Positions 37,994 through 48,200 of a stretch of 64,000 nt of DNA are shown here, in pieces. Origin of the DNA: Phylloscopus collybita (taxonomy: Eukaryota > Chordata > Aves > Passeriformes > Phylloscopidae); NCBI GenBank assembly GCA_027886175.1, contig JAJNNQ010000137.1, positions 39,852,001 through 39,916,000 of the forward strand. The letters are read 5' to 3'. The position numbers were made by a program, and so were the translations under genes. How positions within the stretch are numbered: the first letter of the stretch is position 1; each line of letters starts with the position of its first letter. The notes beneath the pieces are model-generated. The model was not told the origin of the DNA. It ran no database searches and saw only the letters and a program-made list of their open reading frames with translations.

Positions 37994-39934
37994 GAGGATC
38001 AGTTATAAAAATATGATTTTGTATCTAGAAAGTAATACAGTAACAATGTGAGTTCTTTACAAGAAGAAAAGCAAGGGCCATGAGCATTAAAGATGTACTA
38101 AAAATCTCCTTGAGTTGGGCATATTTTGTCTTTTGATTATTGCTTCTAACACTGAAGCATTGCCTTATTACGTACTTAAGTATTGCAATTACTTTAACAA
38201 TGACAGGCGGCTTCAAGCTGTTCCTAAACTTCATAAATAATATTAAATTGTGTTTAATAAATGATGTGCTTCTGTGAGTACTGTATAAATTTTCCTTCTA
38301 AGTATGTATTTATAAACATATTTAGATTCAGGAAGATCATACATAAGTAGGAATATTTTTCCTTTCTGTTCAAAGAGAAATATATCCCACTGGGAAGTGG
38401 GATAACTGTAAAAGTAGGAATTACTGAGACGGTTTTTCATGCATAACAGATAAAGTATTTACATTCCTTTCTAAATATACATTAAAATGAATTAATTTTA
38501 TTTTTAAGAGAAATTTCAATCAAATCACTAGCTTGAAGGAAGCACGTCACTTTTATCAGGCATCATTAACACCTTCATAGGGAGCATGGCTTTGGCTCAT
38601 CATGTTTGAGAAAAAATCTCTCTCTAAGAAATGAAACAACACTGTAATAATAAAGCCATAATTACAGTTTAACAATTCAGAATCAGAGCTGAAGAACATT
38701 AATGTTCCTTGTTACAACCTTCCATGTTAACTGAAGGTACGAAGTTCCACCACACCCCAAAAAACTTCAAGGGGCTCCTCCCCTACCATCTTCTCTGGGG
38801 CCAATATGCTACACTGCCTTAGAGATTTTCTAAAACTGCCAACACATGGCTATTGCTGACCAAAGCTGACATCCCAGACTCACCACAGGAATTACTATAG
38901 TCTATGTCCTTAGAGGATCTCCCATAATGAATATCTCACACTGTCCTCTTGCATTCACTTCAGGACTGTACTGTTACACTGCTTTTCACTGAGAAAGCAC
39001 AGTGTTCTTCTTAATATATGGAACATTTTATTCCAGGCAGTTTAATAACTTAAATATTTCCATTCCCAATACTGTGCATGGCTTAGCTGAGATGCCACGG
39101 TGCATGAAGTTGGCCTGGAATGATTACAGAAAAGTATTACGAATTATAGAATGATTCCAAAATATGGAGAGCCAATGCAAACATCAAGATCCACATGCCT
39201 TTACAGTTTCCTTTGTGAGATAATAAATTTGGCTGTTAATTTTACATTTTCATACAAATTCATTCTTAATGTTCTTATCTACTGTATGTCTCAAGTAAAG
39301 AATATTTTTGGTGCAGTTGTTTATTCTTCTTAATTATTTTCAAATGAAAACTTTATGCAACATGGTTGTAAAAACTACTTTCCTTTTAGTGAGATGATAA
39401 CTTCTGGTGTTAAACTTTTAAATAAAATCAACTCTGACTTTTTGTTAATATACAAAACTGTATCTTCACCAAAGATTCTGTAAAATGAACAGCTCTTTGT
39501 CCTCTAATATATCTAAATAATGTGTCCTCAGAAAGACTAAGATGTGAAATAATTTTAAAAAGTTCTTTTTGGAATTAAACTATTTCACTACATAAGAAGA
39601 TTCAAAGTTCAAAAGATGGGCTGCAGGCTCACTTCCTGTCTGGAGTTTATGGGACTAACACTTGGTGATCCTTAAATATCTTTAGCATCTACACTTTAAT
39701 TCCTCTAAGAGGTGAACAAGTTTCTAACATATGGTGAATATTCTGCACAATGTAATTATTAAAAATACAGTTTAGGAGACAGAGCCTACTTACACATCTC
39801 GTATTTTTCTGCTTGTACCCTATTGACATGAAACAAAAATGTGCAATAAGCTCCTATGTATAGCTAATACCTTCAAAGAGAATCTCATATTTCATTTGAT
39901 TTCTGCTGTGCTCAAAGTCCTGAAACATTGCTTG
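37994..39934. other. AT-rich stretch, nothing identified
   Basis: No repeats or exons recognised. Confidence 0.4.
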
Positions 39935-40085
39935 CATCACCCACCCTGGAAATTTGGAAACATTCAAGGTCAGATTTTCTGGGGCTCTGAGCAACCAGAT
40001 CCAGGTGAAGATATCTCTGCTCTCTAGGAGTTGGACTAGGTGATCTTTAAAGGAACCTTCCAACCCAAACTCTTTTATGGGTCTT
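39935..40085 (+). mobile_element. CR1 LINE 3' end (plus strand, about 150 bp)
   Basis: Ends GAGTTGGACTAGGTGATC, then CTTCCAACCC, the conserved CR1 3' terminus. Only the last ~150 bp remain. Confidence 0.85.
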
Positions 40086-40171
40086 TGATTACTATGAATA
40101 CTATACACACCAGTATAATTTAGCTGTATTGTTATGGCCAAATATGGTACTGTACAGCATCCAAATCTTCA

Positions 40172-40545
40172 AAGAATTGTAGGATAATAGGATTAGAAAG
40201 CCAGGGCTCATCAATTTCCCCTGCAAATTGACCTTAAACAGCTACAGTGATGAGGCATTTACTCTCTGGACAACCTGTTCCACTGTCTTATCACCCTCAT
40301 CATAAAATACTTATTTAATCTATTCAATCTAAATCTACTCTCTTTCTGTTCAAAACCACTGTCCCTTGTCTTGTCACTACAGGCCAGGTAAAAAGTCTCT
40401 ACCTTTCTTACAATCCCTGCTTATATATTGAGAGGCTACAATAGGATCTTCCTGGAGCCTTCTTCAGGACTCAATAACCCCAGTTCTCTCAGTAATCTAT
40501 GAGGTTATTCAGTTTTTTGGCCCTCTTCTACATATCATATGTCTC
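40172..40545 (-). mobile_element. CR1 LINE fragment (minus strand, old)
   Basis: The plus strand shows the diverged reverse complement of a CR1 3' region: GAATTGTAGGATAATAGGAT at the tail, then the TGTCCCTTGTCTTGTCACTAC, AATAACCCCAGTTCTCTCAG and GGCCCTCTTCTACAT-like blocks in the usual order. No ORF2 motif survives. It lies tail-to-tail with the plus-strand CR1 ending at 40,085. Confidence 0.82.
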
Positions 40546-42488
40546 TCTCTTTGGTATTTTTGGGAGAAGAACATAAAAATCCATGCTTCAGCTTCATCTT
40601 TGTGCCTTACTCTCCCCAGTGATTAGTACCAGAAAATTGCTGTGGGCTTTTAAGATGTATATTGCCTACAGGTTCTTTAATTTTGTAATTCATATTGCTC
40701 ACCTTCGACTGATAAGAGGAAAGGAGAAACCATATATAAACCTGAAAAAAGTTCAACATTTTTGTGTGCTCCTTTCACGGGGACAGGTCACTCACCTGTT
40801 ATTTGCAGGTGACTTAATTCTTCCATAGAGTCCCCTGGGAGTGACACGACCAGAGCAACTTTCCACATTCCTGTTCCCTTGACATTTTATTTAGAAAATA
40901 ATTTCTCCATTACATTCTCTCTCCCACTCACCTCCTTTCATTTGTCTCCATCCTATTTACCTTTCCCTTCTGCTGATACGAAAGCATTCAGCTGTAAATG
41001 GACCTTCTAAAATTGTAGCATGCATTTCTGTATTGAAGCCATACCCTGTTTCCATAAAAATAACAATATAAAAAAAAAAACCACGAGAGGGGAATTAATC
41101 TGCAACAGAATGTCAGATGATTGAATCAGTGGTGCAAGGATAATCAGGAAAAATGGGAGAATTTGACAAGGCAGAAATTACTATTATCCCTTTGGACATG
41201 GGTTCACATAAGGGAATAGACTGATGAGCCTAAAGCAGCTCATCAGCGTCTTGTGTTAGTATCACAGTGAAAAATCCTTTGTTCCTCTTTGGCTGCAGAC
41301 AGTTTTCTTTGCATACTCTCCTCTAGCTGGCTAGTCAGAGATACACCCTAATCCTTATTCAGACTCCTTTTAGAGTGAACTTTATCCAGTAGTTATACTC
41401 TGTACATCTCTGAGGGAAACTCCAGATAGTGGCAACAGCAGCAGCACCAGTAGAATTTAAAATAACCTTAGTAATTCCTTTTACTTGGAAGCAGATTTAG
41501 CAGGAAACTAACAAACTTCATGTAGTTTCAGAATGCTGTCATTATTTGGGAGATATTATTTCATATTGGGAGCTTAAATGAGGGAAACACCAATATATCT
41601 CCACTAATCTTTCTCCTTCAGCAAAAGCCCAAGTTAATTTTTGTGTTTCAAAAGACAGGTGTGATTCCTGGGAAGTTTAGTTTATAGGTAACTCTACCAC
41701 TCACAGTGCACAGAGCAAGCACAGATGGTTCCGAGAGAGGACTTTTCTATCCCATCACAATGCACATTAATACATCAGAATATTGAGGCCCAAAGAGTTG
41801 GGAAGTAAGGGTGGTTTTAGCAGACAAATAGCACAAAGCACAACTTCACACTTCAGAGCTGCAAAAAGCGTGTTCCACGTGTGCAGAGAACAGTGTTACA
41901 CACACAAGCTGCATAAGCAAAGCACCGTTTTACAGGAGAGGCTACCATGAAGCTGAGAATCCAGCTGTTGATCATTTAAGTACAAATAAATAATTTCAGT
42001 GGAGAAAAGTGCAAACTGCTTGTTTGAAAGAGGAACTAAGGTAAAATGAATTTAGAATATATGATACATGCCATTGGGCAGATACAAGAACAGAGGCAGT
42101 ACTGCTCCAGAAGATTAAAAATGTTATTTTTTTCATTCTTCATTGAAGTAAAGGTTTGGTTTTTTTAGTAAGATTTTCTGAGGATATTCTTTTGTTCAAA
42201 AATGTTGGTTTGTCAAAACAAAACCATTTTAAATGATTGCAGATATTCTAACTTCACTTGAACTTTGAGCAGAAATGTCACACAAGAACTTACTGCTGAA
42301 ATGGTCCATTAATATTCTTCCAAACTAAACAGTTTGTATTTCAGCAATAAAATTGAAATATACATGAAGTAGAAAAAAATAAATTCAAATACAAATTGAA
42401 CTTTTTAACTGACCAAGACTGAAGTACTTCTGGTAAGTGAAAGACTTTCAAGGAAGATTAAGATCTTGGTCCCTATTTGTTTCACAAG
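40546..42488. other. Intergenic stretch with one hairpin
   Basis: A perfect 9-bp inverted repeat CTGATGAGC/GCTCATCAG (41,221-41,246, 8-nt loop) is the only structure noted. No supported gene or mobile element. Confidence 0.4.
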
Positions 42489-42522
42489 GATGCTTGTGGG
42501 AAATAGTAAAGGTAAGAAGACT

Positions 42523-43254
42523 TATTTAACATAAATATTCAAAATAAAGAAACAATTATTATCTTTTACTAACACATAGACATAATAAAAAAAAAATTAA
42601 AAATTGTATTGTATAAACTTATCTAACCACTTCAAATCCATCCACAAAAACATACAAAACCAAAAAGATGTAACATCTCAAATTAAAAAAAAAAAAATCA
42701 CAGTGAAACAATTTGTTTAAAAAATAAAGCTTCACACCTTAGTTAAAAAACTCCACAATATAAGTTCATATATATTAATTATTGTAGTAATAATATTAGT
42801 AATAGTATATTATATACTTCAATATGTTCAACAAATAATAAAAATATCAAAAAAGTATCATGCAAAAAAAATTAAAATCACAAAAGTTCTCAAAATCTTA
42901 CAAAAATAATGAATACAAGTATAAACATAAATAAAAATTTTAAATTAAAACCTTAAAACAAACAAAACTTATTAGAACAAAAAATAGCAACTACTACCAA
43001 ATTTAACTTGCATCCTTTGAATAAACTAAATCTTTTACAACATTAAAAGTACTATAATTTAAAATAACAACACTTAAAACAAGCAAAAAAGGTACTTTAA
43101 AGAAACAAATAAATACATTAAACAGTGAAAAAAATAAATTTTACTAATAAAAATTTATATTAAAAAGCTTATAACTTTATTTTACTAAATAAAAAATACA
43201 TATTACAATAAAACTATATAACACAGAATAATGAATAAACAACAAAATTAAGAA
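42523..43254 (+). repeat. A-rich, G-depleted interior of the LTR element
   Basis: By eye roughly half or more of the bases are A. I counted about 38 G in about 710 bases. Of these about half precede T, about a third precede A, and only one precedes G, although A is by far the commonest base. G is therefore depleted mainly in GA and GG context on the element's sense strand. Confidence 0.75.
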
Positions 43255-43262
43255 AGTTTTTT

Positions 43263-43305
43263 CATAGCTGTACCAAGAGTACAGCTATGTACAGTACAAT
43301 TGTAC
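43263..43305. other. 11-bp hairpin and 12-bp palindrome beside the LTR
   Basis: CATAGCTGTAC (43,263-43,273), 5-nt loop, then GTACAGCTATG (43,279-43,289) is a perfect stem. GTACAATTGTAC (43,294-43,305) is a perfect palindrome. The LTR begins five bases later. Confidence 0.85.
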
Positions 43306-43309
43306 CAAT

Positions 43310-43832
43310 TGTGGGAAATAGTAAAGGCAAGAAGACTTTCAGAAGCTGTGAAAGCAGCCTCAGAAACAGAAAGAGCAGAGAACTTAGTGCTAGCTGCAGC
43401 TGCAAATCCTGGAAGTAGAGAATATACAATAACACCGCAAGCAAGAACATGAAACAACAGTTTGGGTTTTTAGGCTTGGCTAAGATAGACTTTAAGACTG
43501 CAGAAAAATATGCTTAGCAAAGCAGTGGAAGGTTTTAGGCTTAATAATGGAGTATTGTGTAATGTTAATAGAAAGCATACAAGCAAGCATTGTTTGAAGC
43601 AGGTGTATGTGTGCTTTTAGTGATTCGTTAGAACAATTGTCTGTAAGCTCAGCAATATGCTATTGGCTGGAAAACTTTTAAAATGCCCTGTAACAAAGGG
43701 ATCTGTGGCTGCCTGTGGCAGAGGAGAGCATGTACCATCTGCTGTATGTTGTGCTATATCCGACACTGGTGCCTGGATAAAGCTCCTGACGCGGCACCCG
43801 GCAGTCCCGTCTCCTTTGTGAAAAACGTGACA
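43310..43832 (+). repeat. 3' LTR
   Basis: About 523 bp, TG...CA. A TATA-like TTTTAAAATG lies near 43,676-43,685 and an inverted CCAAT (ATTGG) just upstream. A poly(A)-signal variant GATAAA (43,776-43,781) precedes a CpG-containing R/U5 segment ending TCTCCTTTGTG. The layout and the GATAAAG-CTCCTGACGCGGCA block fit avian endogenous-retrovirus LTRs as I recall them. Open frames inside it on both strands are incidental. No polypurine tract is evident immediately upstream. Confidence 0.7.
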
Positions 43833-43838
43833 CATGCT

Positions 43839-43940
43839 GAAATCACAAACCTTTCTATCAGTGATGCTTTACTTCCTGCACAAGCCCACTCTTCAGGATT
43901 TTCCCTTCAAAATGCAGGGTTACTAAATGGAAGAGTAAAG
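43839..43940 (+). pseudogene. Candidate exon interrupted at its 5' edge by the LTR element
   Basis: With the element removed, an acceptor-like tract (TCCCTATTTGTTTCACAAG, ending 42,488) abuts GATGCT joined to 43,839. The 102 bp from 43,839 stay open in phase 0 (EITNLSISDALLPAQAHSS onwards to LLNGRVK) up to AAAG|GTGTGT. The phase-0 exit matches the exon at 44,346. After insertion the acceptor is separated from the exon, so this exon would normally be skipped. Speculative, because the donor is only moderate. Confidence 0.25.
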
Positions 43941-44345
43941 GTGTGTTTAACAGAACTGCAAGTTTCTATTATGAACTCAGAAAGTTCATAAAGAAAGCAT
44001 TTCTTTTCTACATAATTTAACTTTTTTAAACCAATATCAGAGATCTTTTTGGAAGCAGTAGAATGTTCAGGACTCTAATGACAAAAATTCTGCTTGGAAT
44101 CACTTTAGTATTCCCTGCCTATTATAAAACTATGTATATGCATGAGTTACACATGTCCATACACATTATAGCAGCGAATGAATGTTAATTTTTTTCCCAG
44201 ACAACTCTGCCTAAATTTGACGTTGGTATTTTAATTGTTAACAAGATAAAGAAACCTGATGAAGACCTTAGAAGTTGCAATGCTAAACCAGATGTGTTGC
44301 CTTACTTGTCAATACAGAAGGAACATTTGATTTATCTTTCTGCAG

Positions 44346-44402
44346 TATGGCAAATTTAAAGATGGCATTCCTACTTCTATGCATCTTAAAACACAAATTC
44401 AA
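44346..44402 (+). CDS. Candidate penultimate exon (19 codons), product unrecognised
   Basis: A T-rich acceptor (TTTATCTTTCTGCAG) ends at 44,345. The 57 bp that follow read YGKFKDGIPTSMHLKTQIQ in phase 0 and end at CAA|GTAAGG, a good donor. The phase matches the terminal exon at 44,947 across an intron of about 544 bp. The peptide is hydrophilic and basic with no membrane segment. I do not recognise it. Confidence 0.4.
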
Positions 44403-44946
44403 GTAAGGTTTTAAACTTGTGGGGGAACACATGATTTGATCATTCTTATTAAATTAGCACCTGCTTTTCATCCATCCTTACACTGACTACAAATACTGTA
44501 TTAGATATAACTGAGGCAATGAACAAGTAGTTAACTGCTAGTGAATTTTAAGACATGGTATAGTTGGCATAAGATACCTCTTATTAACTCATTGCTTGCA
44601 TTCATCACTGCTTCTTATTTATAGACAGAAAAGAGGAGGGAAAAAGAACAAAATCTCTGACAGTCTTTTTTACTAATTGCTTAAATCATACAATATTTTG
44701 AGATAAAGTCATCCTTGTTTTCACACATGCCTGTAACATGGTCTTTGCAGCTTCCACAGAAACACTGTTTTCTCAGATTCTCTTTATGAAAAGGGCAAAA
44801 AGATTTAATTTAAGTATAGTTAAAATTAACAAAGATGCCAAGAGGGCACTCCCCCTGTGCAGCCTCATGCCAGTGGGCTGACAAACTCTTGGAGCTGTCA
44901 TGGGTTTGGGAGTTTCAAATTCATTAGCTCTGTTCACACTTTTCAG

Positions 44947-45290
44947 GTTTCACCAACAGACTCGAGCTACTGGCCGAACATGAACCCCGGCTTCACCACC
45001 CTTTAAATCTATCCTTAACTGAACTTTGTAGGAGTGAATTTGAATTACCTGAGCTTCTCTTGAATCAGTGGTAAGAAAGCAAGACCTGAGCTTTTGTGAC
45101 CATCTACAAATAGCAGCTTATCTCCATCAGGTTACCAGGTAGGAAGTATCTGGTTTTCCTAGTAGGCATTTATGAATATGGTGTGTGTATATATATACAC
45201 ACATAATATTTGTATTGGTATTTTTAATTTATGTTTAATGCTTTTACTTTTCAAGTGTTTTGAATAAAATACTGTCTCTCACTTACTGGA
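44947..45290 (+). CDS. Candidate terminal exon with stop, 3' UTR and poly(A) signal
   Basis: A CTGTTCACACTTTTCAG acceptor ends at 44,946. The exon reads VSPTDSSYWPNMNPGFTTL then TAA at 45,004-45,006. Third codon positions are mostly C or G (TCG, CCG, AAC, CCC, GGC, TTC, ACC), with three CpGs in 50 bp, unlike the AT-rich flanks and typical of selected coding sequence. A 3' UTR of about 280 nt follows, with AATAAA at 45,263-45,268, which would place cleavage near 45,283-45,290. The protein family is not recognised. The C-terminus, splice phase and poly(A) signal together make a small real gene plausible. Confidence 0.45.
45183..45202. repeat. 20-bp perfect palindrome (GT)n(AT)n(AC)n
   Basis: GTGTGTAT...ATACACAC is self-complementary throughout. 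It is in the 3' UTR of the candidate terminal exon. Confidence 0.9.
45263..45268 (+). terminator. AATAAA polyadenylation signal
   Basis: Canonical hexamer about 257 nt after the TAA of the candidate terminal exon, followed by a T-rich stretch 30-40 nt downstream. Confidence 0.5.
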
Positions 45291-48200
45291 TCCTAATTTT
45301 GTTATATTTGGAAACAGATGGCTTTCAAGCTGAGGATCATAAATCCAGTTTCAGTAGAAGCTGGTTAACAGCACTTTCACCAAAATTACTTCCGAAAACC
45401 CTATAAATGTGCATGGTTATCTCTTACTATGTCATAAACTATGTGATAACTTTCTCTGCCCAGAAAAAAAAACCCAGTTTTTTTTTTATTTTATTTTACC
45501 AGGATGATACATTTCAGAGGGTCAAATAAAATCCCAGCTGTGAAGAGATAATGTAATATTTAGATAGGTCAAAGAAAGAAACAACATCACTTTTTTTCTA
45601 AAATAAATTATTTCAGAAAGTACTAACATGGATACAAATTTCTACTTAAAAAGTATGCTTAAAAGCCTTTCAGCGCACAGAAGTGATTTTCTGAAGTTTA
45701 ACTTATGTATGAATTGGACTGATTTGCTACTTTTACAGTAACAATTTCCTCTGTGGCTAGTCACTAAGTGCAGTTAAGTCTAGACTAACACATTTTCATC
45801 AAATCCAGAAAAGTTCATTGGATGGAAGCCCAGAACCTTGACTAAGGTTGGCAGAAGTTCTGAGATGTTGTGTTAAACCTTCTTTACAGGGACTAGACTG
45901 CACAGAAGCAGTGTCACTGCTTCTGGACCGACAAAGATACTGTCCAAAAAAATTAGAGGTCCAATTTCTTCCTAAACAATTGTCTGCAAAATTATGTTTC
46001 CCTTCCTGGGGATAAGTAACATGCTATCATCATAACTTCATCACTTTTAAGATTCCATTTTGGTAGCTTTTATGCAGAAGCTTATTTGTTTACAACATAA
46101 TAAACTCTTTGCCCTTTGACAAATTTAGTAAAATTAATTCTTCAAATAAATGCCAGATAGTTCAGATGGAAGAGTAAGTGTGTTTGTTTGGATATGCAAA
46201 ATGTATATTTTTGTCACAATCTCCAGGATATCACTCTTTTACACAATTAAGCACTATATTGGGAAAAACAGAATAGAAGTCTCTATTTTCAGAACTTCAA
46301 CTGCAGCATATTAATTGTTTCTTCGTAATTTATAGTACCCATTGGAAAAAAGTGAGAGAGAAATATTGCTCCCCATTATCATCTTCTAAACTGGAGGAAA
46401 TCTGTAGTAACAAACTGAGAAAGTATTGCCTGCAAGTTTAAGCAGAAAAATATTAATATCTTAAGTAATTTACTCTGTATTCACACTAACTGTGATTTTA
46501 AAAGAAAAAGGGCATTAACACATTCGAAGAAATTTTGACAAGAGCTTACAGAATTCATGTTCAGGTGCAAAGATAAGTGAATATGATTAATGAAAATCTG
46601 AGGCACAGCAAAAGAGCTCTATCAACAGAGCTCTATAAAAGGAGAAATAAAATCCAGCCTTCAGCTACATTAGGTTTGCTGGATATGTCTCAAAGAGGAT
46701 GGTAAAATCAGAAATATTCTTTCTGGTTTCCCTTAGAAACCAGAAACATCCTGAAAAACAAACTTATTATGAAATAGCCAAAATTTATACTCTTTGCACC
46801 AGCTCCAAGGCTTTTTAATACATTAATTCTTAGTATTTACTTGCCTTCTGAATCTTAAAATAATTAGTGCATTTATTATCTAGAAAATAGGGCTGGCATA
46901 GAGCAAAGAGCTGTTTCAGAAGGGTGTCTTATTTCCTATCTAACAATGTGTTCAAGAGGACACAAGTTTTCCATGTGATTATGATGCTAACAGGAATGAT
47001 TTCTGATGTGGTAATAATTGCAACGCTTCTATAAAGGAGAAAATACATGCAAATATGTAACAAAGTCAGTCACCTTTGTGTCACAGTAAACATGTAAACA
47101 TCACCTGCTGCACAAGGCAAAAGTATTTTCTTTAAAAGGTTTGTCTTGAGTGTATAATGCACATAACTTTTACATCTGATTCAAACTATTTCAAACCAGT
47201 GGTGACTCTGTAAAATAGACTGTATTCATTTAGAGAGGGCACATTTCAAGCCCTAGTATGTATTTAGAGAGATTCACAGAGATTATAGATGGCAATGAAA
47301 ATGGGTATGGTTCTGATAGAAATATTCATTTATTACATATATATGCCAAATACATAAATTATTATAAATTACTCCTTTCATTTGGCTAAACAAACATCCA
47401 CCAAGCCCATTACTAGCTTTGGGGCAAAAGACTTCTTTGCAAGAATCTGTCTATGGTGGAACACACAGTTTCATGCACCTTTCTCCCACGAAAAGTTACA
47501 CCAGTTAAAAATATTAAGTTTCTCAATTTCCCACATATCACAGTAAAATTTATAAACCTTTCAAATTAAAAGACCCGAATATATTAACAGTACCTTTGTG
47601 GAATAAGCTCCAAAGAATGGCTACAGTACCATAATACAGATATGAAAGCCTAACGTAGCCTTCTTTGGGCTGTAATCACAACCATCGGACTTCATAAAGC
47701 ACCCTCTTCTTTTTGCACACCTTTGATAAAGCCAAAAGTTTGGAATAAAATGACAGTAGCAATTTCAATAAAGGCACGGCACAACCAGAATTATGACTGC
47801 CTTTCTTTTTTTTCTATAATCACAGTCACTTTGTTTCTTCCTTAGGTGCAGTACTTTTATTCTCCTTTGTCTCCTCTGCTTCTTTGATATTTGGGCTCCA
47901 GATTTTCAACAGAAAAAAGAGGCAGTATAACAATGAGACAAAAGATTTTATTCTGTGTTTTGATTGCTTTCCAACAGTGTTTCAATAGTGTAACGTGGTC
48001 ACTGCAACATCCACAGAATTGAATATTCTGTCTTATATCTAAATTATCACTTTAATTTTCTGCTGCAATCCCACATCCTAGTACCTGTAAAGACAAACAC
48101 TGATCAAGCTCTGTGCAGCTTTCCCTACCCTCCCCCTCCCCACTACACTCTTAATCCTCTCAGAATTACTAGGAGGTGCAAGAGACCTTATTTTTATTTC

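Larger units (their letters stand above)
42489..43838 (+). mobile_element. Compact LTR retroelement with G-depleted interior, plus flanking target duplication
   Basis: Seen: the element spans 42,495 (TGTGGG...) to 43,832 (...GTGACA), so it has TG...CA ends. It is flanked by GATGCT (42,489-42,494) and CATGCT (43,833-43,838), a likely 6-bp target duplication with one change. The first ~27 bp (starting TGTGGGAAATAGTAAAGG) recur at 43,310 with one mismatch, and both copies begin exactly at an LTR-type TG. A full 3' LTR follows the second copy; only its start is present on the left. Between them about 0.75 kb is extremely A-rich and poor in G. No coding capacity remains. Interpretation: a non-autonomous or heavily edited endogenous LTR element, subfamily not identified. 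The old viral parts are non-functional. Confidence 0.72.

Noticed and set aside
42523..43254. Mitochondrial insertion (NUMT) as explanation of the A-rich, G-poor strand
   Set aside because: Vertebrate mitochondrial light-strand-type sequence is also C-rich. This tract has few C, and no mitochondrial tRNA or gene motif is seen.
43248..43457. 69-codon minus-strand frame and the plus-strand frame (KARRLSEAVKAASETERAEN and beyond, with a stop)
   Set aside because: Both lie at the start of the 3' LTR (U3 region). The LTR structure explains the sequence better than a gene, and no splice or start context exists.
43683..43838. 102-codon plus-strand frame starting in the LTR
   Set aside because: Its first half is LTR R/U5. 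Only the part after the target duplication (43,839 onward) is considered as a possible exon.
44203..44358. Open plus-strand frame after a strong acceptor (TTTTTTTCCCAG), TTLPKFDVGILIVNK and onward
   Set aside because: No acceptable donor in a phase compatible with the 44,346 exon; it runs into a stop in the next exon's sequence. Possibly a cryptic acceptor.
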